Below, in pieces: positions 12,535 to 23,008 of a stretch of 64,000 bases of DNA. Position 1 is the first letter of the stretch, and each line of letters opens with the position of its first letter. This DNA comes from Scleromitrula shiraiana. Taxonomy: Eukaryota; Ascomycota; Leotiomycetes; Helotiales; Sclerotiniaceae. Position numbers and translations under genes: made by a program. The notes beneath the pieces were generated by a model. The model searched no databases. It had not been told where the DNA came from and saw only the letters and a list, made by a program, of their open reading frames with translations. The stretch lies in assembly GCA_028455995.1 (NCBI GenBank), contig JABELC010000001.1, positions 3,150,501 to 3,214,500 on the forward strand. The letters run 5' to 3'.

Positions 12535-12818
12535 GGGTCAGGTGCCCTGACACGCCGCCTCTTCTTTATGATCTTTTATTTTAATAATATATTAATTATT
12601 AGATCACATGTTAGATCACGTGTTTTAAAAAGCTTGTTTAAAACCTTAAATTTAACCAATCAACTACTCTAAAATATCGATTTTAACCAATCATTTATAT
12701 TAAAAAAGTGCCAAGATTCTTCCAAGACGCTAGTAAAATCACCCTTGTATCATACCAAAAAAAAAAATGAGTAGACTCGTATAAAACCTCTCTTTTTGTA
12801 AACAAAAAGAAGAGGCAC
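12535..12818 (-). mobile_element. Candidate non-autonomous element with inverted ends
   Basis: An 11-bp sequence GCCTCTTCTTT at 12557-12567 recurs in perfect inverted form at 12806-12816. Outside the left copy is a 6-bp palindrome GTCAGG-TGC-CCTGAC (12537-12551). Inside the right copy a longer near-perfect hairpin spans 12787-12815. The interior is strongly AT-rich with no open frame. Read on the minus strand, the order is terminal repeat, AT-rich body, inverted terminal repeat, short hairpin. That matches asymmetric ends known for Helentron (Helitron2)-type non-autonomous elements; a MITE is the alternative. No target duplication could be fixed. The inverted repeats are observed; the mobile nature is inferred. 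Confidence 0.4.
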
Positions 12819-13600
12819 TATATACTATGTATGTATTGTACCTACTTCTATAATGGTGGCACATGTCAAAAGTAAAGTAGTATCACATTTCCCCTTGATT
12901 TATCCTATCTATAGATTAAAACCGATGTATTGCCAAAACGATCGGATAGAAATATGATAAAATTAGCAGCTTTAGTTCTTATCCAGGTTGCAACTTCTTA
13001 GGTTTTCTATCGGTAGGGAGATGATATCTTAGATATCCGGAGAAGAGATGTACCCCAAGATGAAGGGTGTAAAAGACTAGGGAATATATGGGAATATAAG
13101 ATCTTACCTGGTTAGCCCGGACCGAATACACGAAGCACGAGCGAGGGGTGATGAGAAACTCGCATATACATATATGCATAGAGTACTTTCCAGGTCAATG
13201 GATTCAACTCGTAGATAAAAATTGATATCGGGACAATTCGGATCCATAGACTTTTGTTATCTACTTACTCTGAGTACTCATTTAATATCACCATTATTTC
13301 ATCCTATGAATCTTACGAATCTTTTATCTTCTAATCTTCCAACTCTATGATTCGAACCGCGCATGAAATGAGTAAAAGAACAACACATGCATGGATAATT
13401 ACATTAATTATCCACTTCTTCAAAGGCTGTGTTCGCAATCCATGAGGCTGAATACGTTTCTAACCAACTATTCTAATCAATGACTAAGATAATACTAAGC
13501 AAGGCTTAGTATAAAAAAAGCATTAAACGCGAGAAGGTCACGACTAAAAATGGTACGCGTTTTATCCAATAGCGTCATTTCAATTCCACATGAAACCCCT

Positions 13601-13678
13601 CAATTTCACAATTTCACAATTTCACAATTTCACAATTTCACAATTTCACAATTTCATAATTCCATAATTTCATAATTT
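13601..13678. repeat. TTTCACAA octamer tandem repeat
   Basis: About seven exact CAATTTCA units followed by degenerate CATAATTT and CCATAATT copies. They lie about 350 bases upstream of the RNR-inhibitor start codon. Confidence 0.9.
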
Positions 13679-14027
13679 GATTAATTCCAAGGTTTCTTCT
13701 TTTCATTAACATAATAATTGTGCATAATTGCAGATCCATCATTATCGTCGTCGCCATCGTCATTGTCATCAAATCCTGGATTTCATCCCCTGATCCTTCA
13801 ATTCACTCTAATAAATTCCCGATTACCGCCTTCTTTGTCCTTTCTTTTTAATTGTACAATTGTCATTTCATACAATTTACACAACAGAAATTGAGTACAA
13901 TCAACTCAACAATCCTCATTGCAACACAACATCCCATCTCTGTACTCTGTACTATCAACTGAAACTACCTTCATTTCTTTTGACAACACCAAACAAAACA
14001 CAACAATCTAATCAAACAATCACAAAA

Positions 14028-14756
14028 ATGCCATCTCACACCCACCAATCCAAACGACACATTACCTCCTCTTCCTCCCAACGCCAAATTACTACCTACT
14101 TCAGTCCCTCCACCGACACCACCCCCCCAACCTCAACATCGACATTCCCACCTCCCCTCCCCCATCCCATCCAATCCTCACTCTTATCCGTCGGCATGCG
14201 AATCCGAAAAGCCGTACCCGAAGGTTATAAAACCGGATGCGCCTATTCAGCCTTCGATTTATTCACCGATAACACGCCTGTCTCTACATCCACATTTGTA
14301 TCTACAGGCGAAGGACAGAAATACAAGGGAATGGGAGTGAGACCGAGATCGGGAAAGAGAGAATTAGCGCCTTTTTGTGGATTAAATAAGATTGGTGGGA
14401 TGAGTGCACAGGATGAGGGAGAGGCATATGGGAGTGTGGATGTGGAGGCGGAGGAATGGTATGTTGGGAGTCAGGAGAGTGGGGTCAGTGTTGGGAAGAG
14501 GAGGTTTGATGAGGATGATGATAATGAGGGTCAGGAGGAAGGGGATTTTAATGAGGGATTTTTGATGGATGTGGGATTTGGTGGAAGGAAAATTGCGGTA
14601 CCGAAGACGAGAAAGGTGGGGAAGGAGGGATTGGGAGATGCGGGAATGAGAATGCCTGTTGCAATTGGTGGGGATGGGAATGCGGATATGGATTTTGGGG
14701 AGGCGGACTTTTTGGATTATGGTTTGGTGGATGAGGTTCAGATGGGCGGTGTTTAG
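14028..14756 (+). CDS. Ribonucleotide reductase inhibitor, Spd1/Dif1-like
   Basis: A single exon of 242 residues. The ATG at 14028 (context CACAAAAATG) is preferred because the upstream part of the frame is leader-like and begins with a non-ATG codon. Residues 18-26 (QRQITTYFS) and 56-70 (GMRIRKAVPEGYKTG) match the two conserved blocks of the fungal RNR-inhibitor family that includes S. pombe Spd1 and yeast Dif1. A later ELAPFCGLNKIGGM block is also typical. The rest is acidic and disordered (FDEDDDNEGQEEGDF). Family members hold down ribonucleotide reductase or import its small subunit into the nucleus, and are destroyed during S phase or DNA damage. Family membership rests on motif recognition; the exact role is inferred. 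Confidence 0.8.
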   Translation: MPSHTHQSKRHITSSSSQRQITTYFSPSTDTTPPTSTSTFPPPLPHPIQSSLLSVGMRIRKAVPEGYKTGCAYSAFDLFTDNTPVSTSTFVSTGEGQKYKGMGVRPRSGKRELAPFCGLNKIGGMSAQDEGEAYGSVDVEAEEWYVGSQESGVSVGKRRFDEDDDNEGQEEGDFNEGFLMDVGFGGRKIAVPKTRKVGKEGLGDAGMRMPVAIGGDGNADMDFGEADFLDYGLVDEVQMGGV

Positions 14757-15325
14757 AATGGGAGGGGAGAGCAGATCACCAATGATGCATTGGGTGATCC
14801 ATTCGACGGATTCGAGGCCAATATTTGAGAGGTTGATTGGACCTCTTTGTGCATATTATAGCTTGCTGGATGGACTTGTACTATGGGAATTGCATGGGTA
14901 AGGATGGGTATGGATATTATGCATTGGGATGGGTTGGGTTGTATACAACAATTATTAAGGGTTCCAGGAGTTTTGGGATTAACTTATTGCAAGCTATCAC
15001 CATGATGGTAGATAGAGGATTTTGAGGGTAACATAGCTTTGCTAGTATATTAGTTTTCGTTCTTGTATCCAATGACTAAAGAACATTTTTTACATAACAT
15101 AGATATATTTATTAAACATTAATGGCCATTTCATTAAAAGGTGTTTATTTACCTCTCATACCCAGGAAGAATTAGATTACTTGCCTATGTAAAAAAAGTC
15201 CCACCAGTACCTCAGTGCACTTTAAAGCGCCTGTAGTTATTCAATATAAGCAGTTTTACGCAACAACCTATCCTATATCAATTTACACTCTCACCTTACT
15301 TTTTCCGACAGATCTACAAACATAC
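14757..15325. other. Intergenic region between convergent genes
   Basis: This should hold the 3' ends of the RNR-inhibitor and Gemin2 genes. I see no gene or structured element. Confidence 0.6.
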
Positions 15326-16719
15326 TCACGCACCCCATGTCTCTCTAAATTCCAATAGATCCCTTTGACCATATATCTCACCTGCTATTGTAATAATCAT
15401 ATCGATTGTTGCTCTGGTGTTCCACTTCGGGGTCTGAACCTCGGGAGCAGTTTCCGGGATGAGTTGTTCCGCTTCTGTTTCGGGTGCTTTTGAATCTGTG
15501 TCTATTTCTCTCGATTCCGCTTCTGGTTCTTTCGATTGGGTGAGGCCGACGAGCATACGTGCTTTTATAGCTTCCAGCTCGGAGGGATCAACTTCCGCTT
15601 CTTCAACTGCGGTAGGTAGTTGAGCGTCATCGGTCCGAGATAGCTCTCCTGATCCCACCACGTCGTTCGCCCCCTCCAAGTTCGCCTCATCCTTGGCCGG
15701 CATTCCATCCCCGTCCTTGAACCCTCCCTCGTCCTCAAACCCTTTCTCAACCTCTTCTAGACCTTCTTCCCATGCCTTACTTTCCTCTTTCAAACCCACA
15801 CCCACCAGTACGGCCTTCTTCCCTAACTCCCTAATCACCCCAATCTCCTCACTGGTCAACTCTCCTCTTTCTGGCAATCTAGCCAATAATCCCCAAGCCC
15901 ACCTACTAACCTTTAAATTAACCTCTCCACCACTTCTCAACAACGCTCCTCCCATTAACAGTCTCAATAATTTAAGTACAGTCCCCTTATTCATCATCGC
16001 CAACTGCACAGGCACCGGATCAACCGTCCTCATCTTCCATCTCCACCACCTCGAATTCTTCGTATCCAATTTCCCCAAATGAATAGGATGATCCGTATCA
16101 AGTTTTTGCACTAGCTCATTCGGAGGCAATTCTTGCAATTGCGCTCGTAGAGTTTGATAACGAGTAAGGATCGAATCAAAATATGCCAATTGTGGATCTT
16201 TGTTTTCATCGTCATCTTCTTGCAATTCTTCCTCGTACCCAACATCAGGTGTAACCGCCGCATAAAACGCACCGTCCTCATAATAACCTCTAAAATCGCC
16301 AATTCCGCTCTCGTAAATCGATCGGTCGTATTCGCCGGCTGTATTGACACTGCTGGTAGATATAGGCGCGTACATTACTGTTGGTAATCCTTCCGCTTCA
16401 TGCCTAGATTATGAAATAATTAATTCATGTTAGCAATTTCTTCCTAGTAATTGCAAAATAAAATTCAGCACTGCTCTTCACTTGTCGAGATAAGAAATGA
16501 GAGTGTAACTAACCTGACAGATCTCAAATAATTCAGAGCATCAGCTCCATCCTCGTCGTAATTCAAGGAATCATCATCTCTAATATCTTCGTCTAGGCCA
16601 GGAAGTGCACTTCGTTGCCCGTAAATAGGATCTATACGTGACTCGGATGGTTTTGCTCGGGATTTGTTGCTGTAAATATTTGAAGGGGATGGCGATCGCT
16701 GGCGTTTTGTGCCGTTCAT
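15326..16719 (-). CDS. Gemin2/Brr1-family snRNP assembly protein
   Basis: The minus-strand exons are 16719-16514 and 16403-15326, joined over a 110-bp intron in phase 2, giving 427 residues. The N-terminal ALPGLDEDIRDDD and the junction segment DALNYLRSVRHEAEGLP are the family's SMN/Sm-binding region. The middle has KNSRWWRWKMRTVDPVPVQL, and the end has NTRATIDMIITIAGEIYGQR followed by DLLEFRE. These are the hallmark blocks of Gemin2 (SIP1; yeast Brr1, S. pombe Gemin2), which wraps Sm proteins during assembly of spliceosomal snRNPs. An acidic, Glu-rich insertion of about 130 residues separates the last two blocks and makes the protein longer than human Gemin2 (about 280). The gene is divergent from the F-box gene, 322 bp away. 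Confidence 0.87.
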
Positions 16720-17041
16720 GATGATGTGTAAAGATGGATGTTGGCGTATGAGAATGGATAGATGATGAGAAATTAGTTATCGTAGAATTGCTAGGTTAGA
16801 CAAGGCTGATTAGTCAGAATTTAAGCCTCGCGCGCGAGCAGCGGGGCAAATTGTGCTTCACTATGACGATGATGAGGCGAGAAGCGATACGGATTCTCAA
16901 CTGGATATAACAAATTCCATATTTATTTTTTGGGAGTATATCTTTTAAAGTGACAATGTTTTCTACTCAACCTTGAAGAGTTATCACAGTAGTCTTGTGA
17001 AAACTTCAAGCTACGAACATTAACATATCACCACAATCGCA
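16720..17041. promoter_or_regulatory. Shared divergent promoter, Gemin2-like and F-box genes
   Basis: A 322-bp spacer between two divergent start codons must hold both promoters. A CG-rich patch (CGCGCGCGAGCAGCG near 16829-16843) stands out in AT-rich surroundings. No specific factor site is assigned. Confidence 0.5.
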
Positions 17042-18363
17042 ATGGCTCTTGATGCGCAGAGTAACTGGAATGTAGAGATGTCACAACCTCTAAAACTTTC
17101 TATAAGCTCTCATGAGCCAGAAAAGACCAGAGCTTCTGAACCTTCGCATATGCCATGGCTCAAACCACCTTCACGAGAAATTCTCCTTCCACTCGAGATA
17201 ATCTCTAACATCTTATCCTTCATCCCCCGCCGCGAAAGCTCCCAGTCCATCTTCTACTCCTGTACCTTGGTGTCCCGCCTCTGGTATAGCGCTTCTATAT
17301 CTATCCTTTACCATCGACCGTATCTAAACGGCGGAAACTTCAACAGCTTCGTTACAACCGTATGCCCATCCAAGAATGCACATATCCGCCAATCACACCT
17401 AGCGATCCTAGTCCGCCGTCTTGATATGGGAGAACTAGTGCATAACAGTTCCAAAAGTCTAACGGCACGACTCCTCGGCCGACTAAAAGGAAATCTCGAA
17501 GAATTCGTCGCACCCCAAGCCTCATTCGCCATCAACTCCTTCGCCGCACTCAGTAAATGCACTTCTCTCCGATTCCTTGACCTATCTCTAATCAGCGCCT
17601 CTATATCCAACCACCTCCTCTTCCAAACCCTCAAAAATCTCCGCGGTCTCGAAACTCTCTTCTTCCCCAGAACTTCCAGCCACGATGATAAACATCATCT
17701 CACCGACGATCCATATGAATGGCCACCCAAACTCAAAGCTCTCCATCTAGCCGGCGGAATCGATGATGCGTTCCTCAGACACCACCTCGTCAATGTCCCA
17801 AGCACACTCACACGCTTCAGCATCCAACACTGCAGCATGGTATATTCCGCAGCCCTCTCCTCCACTCTCGAACTAATCGGGCCCCGTCTCCAACATCTCA
17901 CGATTCGTCACCCGATGAATCGAATGGGCGTCGGAGCTCTCGATTACGTACTTCTTCAATGTCCCGCCTTACACGCATTTCGCATCTCGGCTGATTTTGT
18001 AACTGATGATTTATTTACGAATATACCGCAAGATCACCCGTTGAGGATTTTGGACTTGGATTGTAGTGGGACGGCCGGGACGGAGGTGGATGTTAGTGCC
18101 GGTGCTGTTTATAATGCAGTTGAGGATGGGAGGTTGAAGGATTTGAGGAGTGTGAGGGTTAGTGCGAGGTTGGCGTGGGGAGCTACGCCTGGGGGGAGAC
18201 AAGATATTAGTGATCGTAAGTCTCTCTCGCTTTCCAAACGGATGTATGCTGTGAGTGAAAATACTGACTTATTGATGTTTTAGTGGTGGAAATTATGGAA
18301 GAACTAGATGATGAAAATCCACTTGGTATAGATCCAGTCGGTGTGTATACTTTGTACGATTGA
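17042..18363 (+). CDS. F-box protein with LRR-like repeats
   Basis: Exons 17042-18215 and 18284-18363 give 417 residues. The F-box lies at about residues 44-90: SREILLPLEIISNILSFIPR, then SIFYSCTLVSRLWYSAS. Leucine-rich stretches follow (SLRFLDLS, LRGLETLFF, KLKALHLAGGI, RLQHLTIRH, LRILDLDCS) that resemble irregular LRRs. F-box proteins link substrates to Skp1-Cullin1 ubiquitin ligases, with LRRs usually choosing the substrate. The final 68-bp intron (GTAAGT, TACTGAC branch) adds a short acidic tail, LVEIMEELDDENPLGIDPVG, and ends at 18363. The substrate is unknown. The coding part is GC-richer at third positions than the paralogue block to the right. Confidence 0.85.
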
Positions 18364-18981
18364 TGAGGTGATTTACAATTACGATATAGTACCAGCTATT
18401 TTATACATATATAATATTTTCGATATACAATATTTTCAATGCTCTTAAAATGTTTCAGCAAGCTGCTAGGAATAATAACAGTAGAACTTAATCTCAAATG
18501 TTCTTTATCTTCTTTTGATTGATATCATGTCGGCCATTAATGATTTCTTCTCTTGATTCTATATAGTATTATGAACATCTTTAGGAACATAGATTCCTGG
18601 ATAAGCTGCTTATAGTTGTAGTTGATGTCAACTGTTTACCTTACAAACTCAATTATGGGACAGGACCCAATACATTGGGCACTGTACCTTCGTACCAGGT
18701 CACCTGGCGAAGATTTATAAAGATTGGCCAGAAATCAATAACCTTCAATCGGTCGTCTTGTATGAAATTGAATTCTAATTGATTTCATACTCTAGAGACA
18801 TAAGCAATATTCTGCAAAGTCATCTCGATCCTGTTCATTGTATATAACTTCCGACCCTCGCTCAAAATCGAGAGGCCGTTTCACCGTTCCGTTCCATTCG
18901 TAGTTAATACCATTAGCGCTATCTCCTGATAGTCATACAGTACAAAATATGCGCTAGTGCGCTATTTGCATAACTCAAATC
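18364..18981. other. Intergenic region between convergent genes
   Basis: AT-rich spacer holding the 3' ends of the F-box gene and the zinc-knuckle gene. No gene seen. Confidence 0.6.
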
Positions 18982-20315
18982 TTAATACCCTACAAGTTTT
19001 TTCTTTGCGGCTCGTAGAATGGCGACACTTTCGTCCCATACGTTGTTGGGTACAAGCTCTATTGCGTTTCCTGAATCAGCCACTCGATCGACTTCAACCT
19101 CCCACATGCGTTTCTGATAGGCTTCGATGATCCTGTCATTGTTAGCAATATGCAGGATTAAAAAGCTTTCTGTAATACTTACTCAGGCTCGAGAGCTTCT
19201 TTGCTGACTCCTAAAACGAAATGAGGATCATCAATCACAAGCTCTAGCGTACCACCTTCAGATGTGACGACTTTTGATGCAGGTTGGATTAGTGTAGTGG
19301 GTGCTTGAATGTTATTTTCCGAAATAATATTAGTTTGGATCCGAACCAGGCTTTGTTTCTCTGCGGATTCGAAAGCAACATTCCTCGAAGATGCAATGTT
19401 TTCCATTGTTTGTCGTGCATCTTCTACTTGTGATAGTTGCCGTAGAGTCGTTGGGAACGTTTGACCGAAGGAATACGTTTTGAAGAAGCCTGTGCCTTGA
19501 AGATTGTTCTCCTTTGGCTTTTCTTGAAGGGTTTTCGCTGCATCTTGAACTCCGAATTTCGTTTGGAACATGCCGTCCATGCCTCTGCTTGGTCTATTTG
19601 CTTCTAAAACCCTTGTATTGCCTGCATTAAAAATTGGAGAACGGCCACGAAGTCTAGGCGGGGTGTGTGGAGGCGATCGTCGCTGTTGCAATGGACTTCT
19701 AGATCGGTCACGTCTCTGAGTTTTATATTGTCTATCCATAGGTGATTGAGATCTTCTACGGAGGGGAGAGCGGGATCGTTGATTTTGAACATGGTCTCGA
19801 ATGGGCGATCTGAATTGTTTAGTGCGGCTGAGCTTCTTGTAGAATATCAGCATTGCTTACCTGGATCTGCGACGCGTTATTCTCTCTCTCAAAGGTCTGC
19901 TTCTTATTTCATTACGTTGAAAGTGATGCTCAATGCATCCACGATAGATACAATCACCGTTAACCCAAATGTTACAACTCGGTGACTGTTTTAATGCATT
20001 GAGAACTCTAGATCTAATACAATCTTTTGTTAATACGAGGGCAGTATAAACTGAGCTGGAACAACAAGTAAATCAAATTCATTCGTAGTTAGCTCACCTA
20101 AGATCAGGATGAGTGTCCAACCCAAAGTATTCGCACCATGGTCTACTGCCTGGAAGAACCTGGCCACGAGGCCATCGAGTGCGACGTTGATGGCAGTAGC
20201 GCTCAATATGATTAAAGTTACCGCAACGCCAGCATTGTTTAACTACTTCGCGACAATACCCATAGTGGAAGCGGAGGCAGTTCCGGCATGGGGAAGGGAT
20301 TTTAAAGTTGAACAT
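18982..20315 (-). CDS. Zinc-knuckle and RS-domain protein
   Basis: The minus-strand exons are 20315-20098, 20013-19861, 19809-19183 and 19132-18982, giving 382 residues. Residues 10-21 form a knuckle-like CRNCLRFHYGYC, and residues 28-41 a perfect CCHC knuckle, CWRCGNFNHIERYC (C-x2-C-x4-H-x4-C). Exon 2 adds CNIWVNGDCIYRGCIEHH, a CCCH-like spacing (C-x7-C-x4-C-x3-H). Then comes an Arg-Ser rich stretch with repeated RSRSP and RRSP, typical of splicing and mRNP proteins. The last part ends in an acidic-basic helix. RNA binding is inferred; no orthologue is recognised. Intron 1 could instead end earlier, at the AG before CTCAGTTTATAC, which keeps frame and adds 14 residues. Confidence 0.72.
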
Positions 20316-21075
20316 GTTGACTGCTTTCTTCAACCAATCATTCAGATAACTTTCGAATATCCTAATGTTTCTATTATGAGATGGAACAATACATTGAAAG
20401 TTATCTGAAGATCATAGATGAATTCATTGTTTGTTGTTGATATTGAATGAATGATTGAAACTCTCCCAAACAACTGATTGATATTCAAATTCACTAACAA
20501 GTTGGATGAGATGAGATGAGTACAAAAAACCATGGAGTTGTTCAAGATTATCTGACCTTCAATAAGTTCACTTTGAATGAATTTTGGAAAGTTGAAGTTC
20601 AACCTTGGACTTTGGAAAAACAAAAGAGGAAAGCACACTATTCTACGAACTCTACATCTATAATATCTTTATTCACGTGATGCACGTGATTCACTTCCAC
20701 TGCTCACTCGCCCGAACACTCTTCAGTCTCGTCCCTTTGAACCTTAAAGTCGTCGTCGTGGTTTTCCACAATTCATAATTTCTTAATAAGTATCCATTAC
20801 ATATATTTGAATAACGAGGTTTCTCGTGGTCGTTTATACCACTGTGAGAAACTTGTTCTATTCGAGAAGTCGTTGATTTTTGAGATCATCTATTCGAAGT
20901 TGAACTCATAAACCTCTTCTATTCACAAGACCACCGTCTAAAATTTACTTCATTTGAGCTTCACCTGCTTTGATTCCATCTTTATCATACTTGCAACGTT
21001 GCTATTATTATTAATTTATCAATATTCAGAGGTTTTATCACTATTAAAAATATCAACCGCAGCTATTGGTGCACC
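20316..21075. promoter_or_regulatory. Divergent promoter region
   Basis: A 760-bp spacer between the zinc-knuckle gene (minus) and the His-Me nuclease-like gene (plus). It carries the paired CACGTG sites listed below and a CT-rich, AT-rich leader before 21076. No gene is supported in it. Confidence 0.55.
20674..20688. promoter_or_regulatory. Paired CACGTG (E-box) sites
   Basis: Two CACGTG hexamers at 20674-20679 and 20683-20688, nine bases centre to centre, each followed by AT. CACGTG is the core site for fungal bHLH factors of the Cbf1/Pho4 type. The position between divergent genes fits a regulatory role; function is inferred. Confidence 0.5.
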
Positions 21076-22354
21076 ATGGATTCATTATCTGAACCTCTTG
21101 ATCATTCTGATCAGTTCATACTGTCGACTTCCGATGCAACGACCCCAGTATCACAGCTTTCATTTATTCGATATGATCTTAGCCAAGAATACGATGCAAT
21201 CCCAGACTTGGAGGCCGAGGGGGAAGGAATTGATTCAACTGGTGCCCATGAGGATGGCCCGCAAACTCCAGTCACTCCAATGAACAAGTCTTTAGATCAT
21301 TCTCTCATTTTCATTGACCTGACTCAGGATTCTCAAGTTTCTAATTTTGAAGTCTTGAGCACCACCGCCCTGGATTTGGAGCAATCATCAAGCTTTAATC
21401 AGTTCTCTACTAGTAAGTTCAATCACTTGCTTCTCCACTCAGCAATCCAGCAAATTGACTAAAGAAGCTTCTGATGTGCTGCAAAACAATGCTGTAACTG
21501 CTGATTTAGTTGGCTATGCAGTAATCAAGAATTCTGGTGCTACAAATGAAATACCTCGGACTAGCATTAATCAGGATAGACCTGAGGTGATTCTGATATC
21601 GCCCGACTCACCATTGTTACAGCAAGAGAGCACTATATTCTCTACTTGTCCAATTTCTGGTTGCATCCCAAAAGCTACATCAATTCCTGCTTTGGAAGTA
21701 TGCAAGAAAAAGCTTCCGTGTAACAAGCTCACATGCAGAGAGAGGAAACGGATTGTCGTTTCATCGACACGATGCCCATCACCTGTAAAAAAGGCCATGC
21801 AAATATGGTTGGAAACGACTAATCGTCTGTTGGATCCTTTCAGAGAAGATGATGAATGCTGGTTTCATCCCACTCCACCATCACCCATCCTAACTATCAA
21901 TGGCAGCCTTCGTCCTCGGGGTAAAATCCAAAGGAGCTTTACATGGCAAGATCGATATGGCAAGCATAATCTTGTTATTAACTTTGGCATTGTGTCAAAG
22001 ATTCTTTTCCGCACTATGACTAAGATGCAGAAATATGGTTTTGTCAATAAACAGTGGCATCTTAGTCACTTGTGTGGAAATTGGACATGTCTTAATCCTA
22101 ATCATGCAACGGTTGAGCCAGGAAGTGTAAATGGGAGTCGGAATAATTGCTTCTCACACAGAGGTGGTTGTTCTCATCATCCAAAATGCATGAAGGAGAG
22201 GAAGGTACATCTAGGTGCAGATGGTATTCCCATTGTTGAAGACACTGATTCGCAAAGAGAAATGAAGGAACTTTTCAATGACGGCGATGCTGAAGATTGG
22301 GTGATGCAAAATTTTGATGACGATCGGGATTCCTTTGCCACAGATAGTGACTAA
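21076..22354 (+). CDS. His-Me finger (I-PpoI-like) nuclease-domain protein
   Basis: The ATG at 21076 has a strong context (CACCATGG). Exon 1 runs to 21412 (donor GTAAGT). Exon 2 resumes after an AG at 21464 or 21509, both of which keep frame; with the first, the protein has 408 residues. The N-terminal half is acidic and disordered. The C-terminal domain (22052-22189) reads SHLCGNWTC, NPNH, NGSRNNC, GGCSHHPKC. This matches the I-PpoI zinc-binding and active-site pattern: catalytic His, Cys, Cys, His for the first zinc, a metal-binding Asn, then Cys, Cys, His, Cys for the second. That family cuts DNA as homing endonucleases, but many fungal genomes carry nuclear host-like copies of unknown role. 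An RKR-type basic segment precedes the domain. Whether it still cuts DNA cannot be told. Confidence 0.75.
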
Positions 22355-23008
22355 TCAACTGATCGTAGGGCTCAAGGTACAGATTTCATGAGCCAGGAAA
22401 GTTTTCAGCCCAACTTTGGTATTAGCTAGTCGCTTATCACTTTGGCACTTAGAAAGGAGCGTATTTTACAAATAATCGGGTCTGGGAAAGGGGGGGTTTC
22501 GTCCGAGCAGTTTCCTGGTATTTCTTGAACATTTCCTTTTCGAAAAGATATATCGCGGCAATTTATGAATCATTTAGGATCTCTATGGGCATTCTAGAAT
22601 TTATGGGTTACATCTATCGCTAGCTAGCATCAAAACTTACTCCAATAAATGAGCTGTTTGTCTCGAAGCCTGCGCATCTCTTCTAAACAAAGAGGATATA
22701 TCAATTCCATGCGGTCTCAACATACACTTGTTAACTGATTGATTAAGTTTTATTTCTTGATTGTTCCATTTTAAGGTTGCTATTATTATTTTCCTAAATA
22801 AACAATGCGTGTGTCAGAGATTTTGAAATTCTTAGACATTTTGAAATATGAACAAGTATGACCGGATTCTTTAAGAACAATACTTTTCCTAAACATCAAT
22901 TCTATTCCTCTTCCCCTTCCTTGACTATGCCCTTCAGGTATTGGTAAATATTTGGATGCAACAGTCCGAATAAGCTATTTTTCACGCCAAACTTTCAACA
23001 CTATTGAT
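22355..23008. other. Intergenic region
   Basis: No gene seen; includes a seven-G run near 22491-22497. Should hold the nuclease-gene 3' end and the promoter of the next gene. Confidence 0.6.

Larger units (their letters stand above)
12073..14027. other. Intergenic region between divergent genes
   Basis: Two kilobases between the HAD gene start (minus) and the RNR-inhibitor start (plus). It holds a GGATGAGT repeat, a candidate mobile element at 12535-12818, and an octamer repeat at 13601-13678, each listed separately. A CACGTG site lies at 12617-12622 inside the candidate element. I see no coding gene. Confidence 0.6.
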
